Origin: Polynucleobacter meluiroseus
GTDB lineage: Bacteria > Pseudomonadota > Gammaproteobacteria > Burkholderiales > Burkholderiaceae
DNA: 6,354 bases
Reading direction: 5' to 3'
NCBI GenBank assembly: GCA_943329505.2
Contig: CALQED020000079.1
Span: 1-6,354 of the forward strand
The position numbers were made by a program, and so were the translations under genes. Under the pieces are notes generated by a model, which saw nothing but the letters and a program-made list of their open reading frames with translations, was not told the DNA's origin and did not search any database. Positions 1 to 5,558 of this stretch are shown here, one piece after another (the stretch's first letter is position 1; each line of letters opens with the position of its first letter).

Positions 1-221
1 GCACAGGTCAGCAGATGTTAGGTGGAATCATGGCGAATTCATCATCCATGTACTATCCAAAGTTTTATAACATTGAAATGGATCCTCATGAGGATTTACA
101 GTTAGTAAATTATTCATGGGTATCAGGACCGGCATTTAAAGTGATTGAAGAGTACTTGGCATCAGTCAAAAAGTACCCTAATCCCCCGCCAGCTAATGTA
201 ACAAACTTTAGCCAGCGTTAA
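1..221 (+). CDS. Arylsulfatase-type sulfatase, C-terminal fragment (5' end outside window)
   Basis: The reading frame is open from the window edge (first full codon at base 3) to TAA at 219-221, giving about 72 residues. The visible part has the C-terminal signature I associate with bacterial arylsulfatases: a 'PKFYNIEMDPHED' segment, where the product of the last strand names the 'FYNIEMDPHE' turn, then a helix and a 'KKYPNPPPANVTNF' tail. Sulfatases hydrolyse sulfate esters using a formylglycine made from Cys or Ser in a CxPxR-type motif. That motif, the metal ligands and any signal peptide lie upstream and cannot be checked here. The strongest support is context: a formylglycine-generating enzyme is encoded two genes downstream on the same strand, and the next gene starts only 13 nt after this stop. 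The substrate cannot be told from this fragment. A related alkaline-phosphatase-superfamily enzyme is possible but less likely. Confidence 0.78.
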   Translation, partial: TGQQMLGGIMANSSSMYYPKFYNIEMDPHEDLQLVNYSWVSGPAFKVIEEYLASVKKYPNPPPANVTNFSQR

Positions 222-234
222 GAAAGTAGTTTTA

Positions 235-1206
235 GTGATTAAGCTGTTTTACAAAAGAAGTCTGGAAATATTTTCTAGACTTCTTTGTGTTTTGATTGGG
301 TTATCTTTTTCCCAAGTCACTATTGCTGATGAAGGCGGTGTTCCCTTTTGGATGTCAGGTCAATATGCCAGTATGGCGGCAGTCCCAATGGCAACTGGAT
401 GGTCTTTGGTGGCAATCCCTTATATTTATAGCGGCAAGGCTGATAAATCAAAAACATTTCAACATGGCACCAGTCTGAATGCCGGTGTAAGCACGAGAGA
501 GTCTTTGGTTTTAATGCAGCTTGGATATGTCGGAGAAGAAAAAATTCTTGGTGGACAGCCCTACATAGGCTTAGGTTGGGGCCCAGGATCTAATACCACT
601 ACTGCATCAATAAGCGCTACAAATCCAAGTACGCAGTTAAACCGTGCCAACACAAGTAATGGAAGTACTGATGTATACCCACTCGCTAGCTTGACTTGGA
701 ACCAAGGCAATAATAATTACAAAGCATATGTAACAGGTGATATTCCAGTAGGTACCTATAATCGAACAAGTCTTGCGAGTATTGGAATTGGTCATGCTGC
801 AATGGATGCAGGCGGTGGCTATACCTACTTAAATACCACGACTGGCCTTGAATTTTCTGGAGTACTAGGCGCCACTTATAACTGGATCAATACTCAAACT
901 AATTACAAGAATGGTATTGATTCACACTTGGATTGGTCTATTTCGCAATTTGTGTCACAAAACTGGCAAGTGGGTATTGCAGGATATGGCTACTACCAGC
1001 TCACGGCAGATACTGGTAGCGGAGATAAAGTAGGAGCTTTTAAATCTCGTATAGCTGCGATTGGTCCACAAATTGGATATCTATTTAATATGGGGACGAA
1101 ACAAGCCTATATTAATTTGCGTGCTTACAAAGAATTCTGGGCGCAAAATCGTGTAGAGGGATATGCAACGATTGCAACGATTAGCATTCCGTTAGGAAAG
1201 CAGTGA
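235..1206 (+). CDS. Putative outer-membrane channel, MetA-pathway phenol-degradation (SphA-like) family
   Basis: This encodes a 323-residue exported protein. The start is GTG at 235, with a weak AGAAAG ribosome site at 221-226; no ATG gives an equivalent signal peptide. Residues 1-31 look like a Sec signal: basic residues (K3, K7, R8, R15), a hydrophobic run around 16-27, and a plausible cut after Ala31 (T-I-A/D). The mature start 'GGVPFWMSGQYASMAAVP' followed by 'GWSLVAIPYIY' resembles the opening of the family Pfam calls putative MetA-pathway of phenol degradation. The rest is rich in Gly, Asn, Thr, Tyr and short alternating strands, ending 'ATISIPLGKQ', as expected for an outer-membrane beta-barrel. 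Members are often annotated 'transporter' and several sit in aromatic-degradation clusters, but function is poorly established. Lying between a sulfatase and its likely maturase, it may admit the sulfate ester or release the product; this is inference. The family call is moderate and the transport role tentative. Confidence 0.72.
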   Translation: MIKLFYKRSLEIFSRLLCVLIGLSFSQVTIADEGGVPFWMSGQYASMAAVPMATGWSLVAIPYIYSGKADKSKTFQHGTSLNAGVSTRESLVLMQLGYVGEEKILGGQPYIGLGWGPGSNTTTASISATNPSTQLNRANTSNGSTDVYPLASLTWNQGNNNYKAYVTGDIPVGTYNRTSLASIGIGHAAMDAGGGYTYLNTTTGLEFSGVLGATYNWINTQTNYKNGIDSHLDWSISQFVSQNWQVGIAGYGYYQLTADTGSGDKVGAFKSRIAAIGPQIGYLFNMGTKQAYINLRAYKEFWAQNRVEGYATIATISIPLGKQ

Positions 1207-1207
1207 C

Positions 1208-2320
1208 ATGAAGATTATGCGCCGGAGAATTTTATTCACAGTATTACTACTCACTGTCATATTCGGTGCTTATCTGATTTGGAGCGCCTTCTTATCGAAG
1301 CCTCAGCAAGCTATTCCAGAAATTCGTCTTGGTAATGGTATAGATGGCCCCAAAGGGATGGCGTGGATTCCTGGCGGTGAATTTTTGATGGGTAGCGATC
1401 ATCAAAAGTCCCAAGCAAATGAGAAGCCGACACATCAAGTGAAGGTAACAGGTTTTTGGATGGATAGCACTCATGTAACGAATGATCAATTTGCTCAATT
1501 TATAAAAGAGACACATTACAAAACTACAGCAGAGCAAGTTCCCGATTGGGAAAGCATTCGAGTGCAATTACCGCCAGGCACACCCAAGCCACCGGCTTCA
1601 GTGTTTGTGCCTGGGGCGATGGTATTTGTAGGTACTAAAGCGAAAGTGAATCTTAATGATTACTCTCAATGGTGGGCATACGTACCTGGTGCAAATTGGC
1701 GGCATCCTTCTGGACCCCAAAGCAATATTGATGGCAAAGGGAATCATCCCGTCGTTCAAGTGAGTTACGAAGACGCTTTGGCATATGCCAAATGGGCTGG
1801 AAAGCGACTGCCCACAGAGGCGGAGTGGGAGTTCGCTGCCAGGGGTGGTTTGAATCAGGCAACTTATGTATGGGGTGATCAATTAGAGCAAGAGGGGAAG
1901 TTGCCAGCTAACATTTGGGATGTGAAGAAACAAGCTTTTCCAGTAGTAAGCCCCAAGGCAGGCGGTGCAATGGGTACGAGTGGCGTGGGCACTTTTCCGC
2001 AAAATGGTTATGGTCTGTTTGATATGACAGGAAATGCATGGCAGTGGGTTGCTGACTGGTATCGCTCAGACTATTTTGCAATGCAAGTCAAAGAGTATGG
2101 CAAGAGCCTGATTGTTAATCCTCAGGGACCCACTAGTTCCTATGATCCAGATGACTATGGCGTTCCATCTAATGCGCCTAAAAAAGTCATTCGGGGCGGA
2201 TCATTTTTATGTAATGAAGACTACTGCCAATCCTATCGACCCAGTGCACGACGTGGAGCAGATCCATTTAGCCCCATGTCCCATTTGGGCTTTAGATTGG
2301 TAAAAGATGGCGAAAAGTAA
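1208..2320 (+). CDS. Formylglycine-generating enzyme (sulfatase-modifying factor), membrane-anchored
   Basis: This 370-residue protein oxidises the active-site Cys of sulfatases to formylglycine using O2 and copper. The ATG at 1208 is one base after the previous stop and is preceded by AGGAAAG (1194-1200) at 7 nt. Residues 5-7 are RRR, followed by a hydrophobic segment (about 8-29) without a clear cleavage site, so an N-terminal anchor with the enzyme in the periplasm is likely. The FGE-sulfatase domain runs from about 50 to 366: 'IPGGEFLMGSD' (54-64), 'GANWRHP' (161-167), 'HPVVQVSYEDA' (180-190), 'WAGKRLPTEAEWEFAARGG' (196-214), 'GNAWQW' (275-280), 'RGGSFLCNEDYC' (329-340) and 'GFRL' (361-364). 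Cys335 and Cys340 match the catalytic copper-binding pair of human SUMF1 (C336/C341 from memory), and they are the only cysteines in the protein. This separates it from FGE-fold relatives that lack the pair. The Gln in GNAWQW replaces the usual Glu. The nearby sulfatase is the obvious client. Confidence 0.92.
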   Translation: MKIMRRRILFTVLLLTVIFGAYLIWSAFLSKPQQAIPEIRLGNGIDGPKGMAWIPGGEFLMGSDHQKSQANEKPTHQVKVTGFWMDSTHVTNDQFAQFIKETHYKTTAEQVPDWESIRVQLPPGTPKPPASVFVPGAMVFVGTKAKVNLNDYSQWWAYVPGANWRHPSGPQSNIDGKGNHPVVQVSYEDALAYAKWAGKRLPTEAEWEFAARGGLNQATYVWGDQLEQEGKLPANIWDVKKQAFPVVSPKAGGAMGTSGVGTFPQNGYGLFDMTGNAWQWVADWYRSDYFAMQVKEYGKSLIVNPQGPTSSYDPDDYGVPSNAPKKVIRGGSFLCNEDYCQSYRPSARRGADPFSPMSHLGFRLVKDGEK

Positions 2321-2391
2321 ATTTCAATCTTCATCAAAGCGTAGCTAGAAGCAGTTCATACGCATAAAGCTCTAGATAGATATTCCATGAC

Positions 2392-2409
2392 AATTCATCA
2401 CCATGAATT
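2392..2409. repeat. Short inverted repeat, possible operator
   Basis: AATTCAT (2392-2398) and ATGAATT (2403-2409) form a perfect 7-bp inverted repeat around the 4-base spacer CACC. It lies about 70 bases before the hydroxylase start and is flanked by two direct TTCCATG copies. The size and position would suit a dimeric regulator site, but AT-rich repeats of this length can arise by chance. No T-run follows, so it is unlikely to be a terminator. Confidence 0.25.
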
Positions 2410-2466
2410 CCATGTTAAATTTCATCATTCAGCCAGATTGGGCTTGAGCTAACCTAAAGAAAATCT

Positions 2467-2470
2467 GAGG
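2467..2470 (+). promoter_or_regulatory. Ribosome binding site that bears on the start of the [2Fe-2S] subunit
   Basis: GAGG at 2467-2470 is the only clear Shine-Dalgarno-like element here. It lies 10 nt before ATG 2481 and 7 nt before an in-frame TTG at 2478. The spacing slightly favours TTG, but ATG is the much commoner codon and the two proteins differ by one residue, so I chose ATG. Confidence 0.5.
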
Positions 2471-2480
2471 CGATAAGTTG

Positions 2481-2963
2481 ATGACGAATCCAATATATTT
2501 GAAGGTAAATGGCGTTGATTATGCAATTTCAGCAGATCAAAATACGCCGCTTTTATATATCCTCCGTAATGACTTACAGCTTTTTGGGGCTCGCTTTGGT
2601 TGCGGCCTTGGTTTATGTGGGGCATGTAGCGTTCTGATTGATGGAAAAAAAATGCACTCTTGCGATGTACCCTTATGGGATTGCGTCGGTAAAAATATTG
2701 TGACGATCGAGGGTATCGGTACGCCAGATAACTTACATGCTTTGCAGCAAGCATTTATTGATGAGCAAGCAGCCCAGTGCGGTTATTGTGTCAGCGGCAT
2801 ATTGATGAGCGCTAAAGCCCTGCTTGATCAGAACCCCAATCCTACTGAATCTGAGATACGAGAGGCCCTTGATCGAAATTTATGTCGTTGCGGTACCCAC
2901 AATCGATTTATACGGGCAATACAGAAAGTAGTACAAATGGGCAAAGGATCTCAAAATGCCTAA
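2481..2963 (+). CDS. Molybdenum hydroxylase [2Fe-2S] subunit (NicA/IorA-like)
   Basis: This 160-residue small subunit of a xanthine-oxidase-family hydroxylase carries electrons from the molybdenum centre through two [2Fe-2S] clusters. The N-terminal plant-ferredoxin-like domain (about 5-80) has Cys41, Cys46, Cys49 and Cys61 in the CxxxxCxxC...C arrangement. The C-terminal four-helix domain (about 85-150) has Cys100/Cys103 ('QCGYC') and Cys135/Cys137 ('CRCG'). All eight ligands are present, and length is typical (about 150-165). Segments such as 'TPLLYILRNDL', 'AFIDEQAAQCGYC' and 'NLCRCGTH' recall nicotinate dehydrogenase subunit NicA and isoquinoline 1-oxidoreductase alpha more than CoxS or XdhA; this is from memory of those sequences. 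It overlaps the large-subunit gene by 8 nt, suggesting coupled translation. No signal peptide is visible, so a cytoplasmic location is likely. The family assignment is firm and the substrate is unknown. Confidence 0.93.
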   Translation: MTNPIYLKVNGVDYAISADQNTPLLYILRNDLQLFGARFGCGLGLCGACSVLIDGKKMHSCDVPLWDCVGKNIVTIEGIGTPDNLHALQQAFIDEQAAQCGYCVSGILMSAKALLDQNPNPTESEIREALDRNLCRCGTHNRFIRAIQKVVQMGKGSQNA

Positions 2964-5082
2964 GCACATTCAATATGCTTTACCTTCCGCCCTACTCGGT
3001 AAGTCTCAATTAGGACAACGAATCCGGTTCAATCAGGATGGCACCATCACTATTCGACCTGGCAAGGTTGAAATTGGACAAGGCATTGTTTCTGCAATTG
3101 CCCAAATTGCTGCCGAGGAATTAGACGTTAGTTATTCCAAAATACAGGTTTTGCCTGTAGATACGAGTGTCAGTCCTGATGAAGGCGCAACATCTGGCAG
3201 TCGCTCTATTCAGGAGGGCGGCGAATATATGCGTTATGTTTGCGCAGAGGTTCGGCAGCTATTTTTGGAAGCGGCTGCAATGAAATCCAACCTTCCAGTA
3301 GATTCGCTGACGGTATGTGATGGGCAGATTTATAGCAAAAACAATGAACCACTATTCTCGTATTGGCAGCTTTTGAGTGATGTGAATTTAGAAGTTATGG
3401 CGAATGGTAGGGCAGATCCTAAGCAGCCAGATACCTACCAGTTGATTGGTACATCAGCCCCCCGTAAGGATATTTTAAGCAAGGTTACCGGGGCAGCTTT
3501 TTTGCAGGATATGGTCTTGCCTGGAATGTTGCATGGTCGAATAGCTCGACCCCCATCACTTTATGCAAAGTTAATTTCATTCGACGAAGCCCCGATTTTG
3601 GCAATGCCTGGAGTTAAAAAAGTACTTAGGGATGGCAGTTTTCTTGGAGTTGTAGCTGAAAGAGAAGAGCAGGCTATTAATGCAATGCTGGCAATTGGTA
3701 AGCACTCTACTTGGAGTGAAACTGCTTCGCTACCGGACATGAATAGTCTGGAGCAATTTTTATATGATCAAGTCACTGAAGATGAAATTCTCCAAGATAC
3801 CAGTGCAGAGTCTACTGCTGTAGAGGGTCAAATTTGCGCTACTTTTACTAGACCTTATTTGGCTCATGCATCTATTGGACCATCATGTTCCTTAGCTTGG
3901 AAGCATGACGATGTTTTAGAGGTTTGGTCACATAGCCAATCTATTTTTGCGCTAAGACTAGAGCTTTCCAAAGTACTAGGACTTGACCTAGAGAAGGTGA
4001 TTGTTCGTCATGCCGAAGGGGCTGGATGTTATGGCCATAATGGTGCTGATGATGTTGCTTTAGATGCATCCTTACTGGCAATCTCAATGACTGGAATCCC
4101 AGTGCGCGTTCAATGGATGCGTGAAGATGAATTTGCTTGGGAACCTTTTGGCCCAGCTTCAGCCGTCAAACTTTCAGGATCAGTAAATCAAGAAGGTCAA
4201 ATTACCTCTTGGCACGAAGAGATTTGGGGTAATCGGCACGGCGGGCGCCCTCGCGGACAAGAAATCCCTGGATTATTAGCGGCCTGGCATATGGGCAATG
4301 GTATGCAAGCTCCTTTGCCAGTTGACATTCCGCTAGCATCAGGAGGGGGTAGTCATCGCAATGCTATTCCATATTATGAGTTGCCAAATTGTAAGGTCGT
4401 GAATCACTCAATACAGTCGATGCCAATCCGAAGTTCTTCCTTAAGAGCATTAGGTGCACATATGAATATTTTTGCGATTGAGTCATTCATGGACGAGCTG
4501 GCAGCAGCGGCAAATTTAGACCCGATTGAATTTCGTCTTCGTCATCTCAAGGATGAAAGAGCGATTGCGGTATTAAAAACAGTTAGCACTAAAGCTCAGT
4601 GGCAGGCAGACTCAAAAGGGGATGGGACCCACGGATATGGCGTAGCTTTTGCGCGCTATAAAAATATTGGTAGCTATGCAGCTGTTATTGCCGAGGTGAT
4701 TGTTGAGGATACCGTCAAGGTTAAGAAGATCTTTGCTGCAATTGATTGCGGCCTCATGATTAATCCTGATGGCGTATTGAATCAAATTGAGGGAGGTATG
4801 ATTCAGGCTGCTAGTTGGGCTCTCAAAGAGCAATTGCAATTTGATAGGACGAGAATCACTTCGTTAAATTGGGAGGAGTACCCAATACTCACTTTTAAAG
4901 AGATTCCTCAGTTAGATATTGAACTCATTAATAGGCCCCATGAACCATCTCTTGGTGTAGGAGAGTGTGTGACTGGTCCGGTTGCCGCTGCCATTGCAAA
5001 TGCTGTGAATAGTGCAATGGGAGTTCGTGTCCGTAATTTACCCATTAATCAGGCTAATGTAATTGCGGCTATGGATTTATAA
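2956..5082 (+). CDS. Molybdenum hydroxylase molybdopterin-binding subunit (NicB/IorB-like)
   Basis: This 708-residue catalytic subunit would hydroxylate an N-heterocycle or oxidise an aldehyde, using water as the oxygen source. The ATG has AAAGGA (2943-2948) 7 nt upstream, inside the preceding gene. The layout is that of IorB/NicB: a piece of the cofactor domain comes first ('GKVEIGQG' 36-43, 'TSGSRS' 79-84), then the alpha/beta hammerhead (about 165-245), then the main molybdopterin domains. Visible landmarks are 'TRPYLAHASIGPSC' (298-311), 'GAGCYGHNGADD' (355-366), 'SLRALGAHMN' (495-504) and 'LGVGEC' (666-671), in which Glu670 should be the catalytic base. The CO-dehydrogenase loop AYxCSFR is absent, so CoxL is excluded. 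There is no twin-arginine signal, unlike many relatives, and no C-terminal cytochrome c domains as in Pseudomonas NicB. No FAD subunit lies nearby, so the electron acceptor is unknown. Nicotinate is one candidate substrate but is not shown. Confidence 0.9.
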   Translation: MPKHIQYALPSALLGKSQLGQRIRFNQDGTITIRPGKVEIGQGIVSAIAQIAAEELDVSYSKIQVLPVDTSVSPDEGATSGSRSIQEGGEYMRYVCAEVRQLFLEAAAMKSNLPVDSLTVCDGQIYSKNNEPLFSYWQLLSDVNLEVMANGRADPKQPDTYQLIGTSAPRKDILSKVTGAAFLQDMVLPGMLHGRIARPPSLYAKLISFDEAPILAMPGVKKVLRDGSFLGVVAEREEQAINAMLAIGKHSTWSETASLPDMNSLEQFLYDQVTEDEILQDTSAESTAVEGQICATFTRPYLAHASIGPSCSLAWKHDDVLEVWSHSQSIFALRLELSKVLGLDLEKVIVRHAEGAGCYGHNGADDVALDASLLAISMTGIPVRVQWMREDEFAWEPFGPASAVKLSGSVNQEGQITSWHEEIWGNRHGGRPRGQEIPGLLAAWHMGNGMQAPLPVDIPLASGGGSHRNAIPYYELPNCKVVNHSIQSMPIRSSSLRALGAHMNIFAIESFMDELAAAANLDPIEFRLRHLKDERAIAVLKTVSTKAQWQADSKGDGTHGYGVAFARYKNIGSYAAVIAEVIVEDTVKVKKIFAAIDCGLMINPDGVLNQIEGGMIQAASWALKEQLQFDRTRITSLNWEEYPILTFKEIPQLDIELINRPHEPSLGVGECVTGPVAAAIANAVNSAMGVRVRNLPINQANVIAAMDL

Positions 5083-5132
5083 TTTATCAAGTATTAATAA
5101 GATCAGCATCATCAATATATTTTGGAGCAAAC

Positions 5133-5420
5133 ATGGCCTTAATTACCTTGGCAGAATTTACAGAGAAAACTAAAGCTATGGGATATGACGAGGTATCCAT
5201 TCGTCAATGGGAGCCGAATCAAATAAGCCATACGCATACGCATGAGTTTGCTGTTCATGCTGTAGTAGCGCGCGGGGAAATGTGGCTTACACGTGGCGAT
5301 GAGACTGCGCATTTAAAGGTTGGGGATACCTTCACTATGGATTCTGATACCCCTCATGCTGAGAAATATGGCCCAGATGGCACTATTTATTGGGCAGCTA
5401 GAAAATTTCCTAAAATTTAA
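5133..5420 (+). CDS. Small single-domain cupin protein
   Basis: This 95-residue protein fills one cupin domain. GGAG (5124-5127) lies 5 nt before the ATG. Motif 1 is seen at residues 33-48: His33, His35 and His37 in 'SHTHTHEF', Glu38, and Gly48 in 'VARGEMWL'. Motif 2 is 'GDTFTMDSDTPHAEKYG' (64-80), with His75. Two or three of these histidines plus a carboxylate could bind one metal ion. The length and lack of signal peptide suggest a cytoplasmic protein. Small cupins include metal-dependent enzymes, isomerases and ligand sensors, so the fold does not define the job. It starts 50 nt after the hydroxylase gene with no terminator between them and a terminator-like hairpin after it, so it is probably the last gene of that transcript. 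It may act on the hydroxylated product or help in the pathway; this is inference. Confidence 0.85.
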   Translation: MALITLAEFTEKTKAMGYDEVSIRQWEPNQISHTHTHEFAVHAVVARGEMWLTRGDETAHLKVGDTFTMDSDTPHAEKYGPDGTIYWAARKFPKI

Positions 5421-5425
5421 ATCAG

Positions 5426-5456
5426 CCCCTTCATTGTAGTGAAGGAGGGATTTTCT
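5426..5456 (+). terminator. Probable intrinsic terminator after the cupin gene
   Basis: CCTTCA (5428-5433) pairs with TGAAGG (5440-5445) around the loop TTGTAG. Two more C-G pairs (5426-5427 with 5447-5448) can form across a bulged A. The stem is followed by ATTTTCTT (5450-5457). It begins 5 nt after the cupin stop, the usual place for a rho-independent terminator. Confidence 0.7.
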
Positions 5457-5495
5457 TAAACTGTAGCGGGGCTCAATAGGGCGCGTTTAAGTGAA

Positions 5496-5534
5496 AGTAT
5501 TTCAGGAAACAGCGTAACCATTTCCTGAAATACT
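5496..5534 (-). terminator. Perfect 14-bp inverted repeat, probable terminator of the minus-strand gene
   Basis: AGTATTTCAGGAAA (5496-5509) and TTTCCTGAAATACT (5521-5534) are exact reverse complements around an 11-base loop. The hairpin lies 24 bases past the stop of the Bug-family gene, read on the minus strand. There the stem runs into TTCACTT, a broken T-tract, whereas no T-run follows on the plus strand. This favours a minus-strand terminator or a 3'-end stabilising hairpin. A dispersed repeat cannot be excluded from one copy. Confidence 0.6.
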
Positions 5535-5558
5535 GATCTCTTAATGCTCTTTATTGAG

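Larger units (their letters stand above)
2321..2480 (+). other. Intergenic leader region without a gene
   Basis: This is 160 bases between the FGE stop and the hydroxylase start. I see no open frame of note, no tRNA-like structure and no hairpin followed by a T-run, so transcription from the upstream block could continue into the hydroxylase genes. It contains three copies of TTCATCA (2330-2336, 2394-2400, 2421-2427), two of TTCCATG (2383-2389, 2408-2414) and one short inverted repeat, listed separately. A promoter for the downstream genes probably lies here, but no convincing -35/-10 pair stands out. Confidence 0.5.

Noticed and set aside
1598..1882. Overlapping minus-strand open frames inside the FGE gene
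   Set aside because: They lie under conserved FGE motifs in the plus frame and show no family features.
2339..2363. Possible terminator after the FGE gene (GCGTA/TACGC, 15-base loop)
   Set aside because: The stem is only 5 bp with a long loop and no T-run follows.
2478..2480. TTG as the start of the [2Fe-2S] subunit, giving one extra residue
   Set aside because: ATG follows directly at 2481. TTG has slightly better spacing from GAGG but is a rarer start, and the choice changes only one residue.
2449..2754. Open frame of 101 codons on the minus strand over the [2Fe-2S] subunit
   Set aside because: It overlaps a gene with all eight cluster ligands in the other frame and has no recognisable domain.
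2956..5082. CO dehydrogenase large subunit (CoxL)
   Set aside because: The AYxCSFR active-site loop is absent and no CoxM-type FAD subunit is present. The domain order fits IorB/NicB.
5426..5534. Two hairpins as the edge of a CRISPR array or insertion element
   Set aside because: The two stems differ in sequence, there is no regular spacing, and there are no target duplications or transposase remnants nearby.
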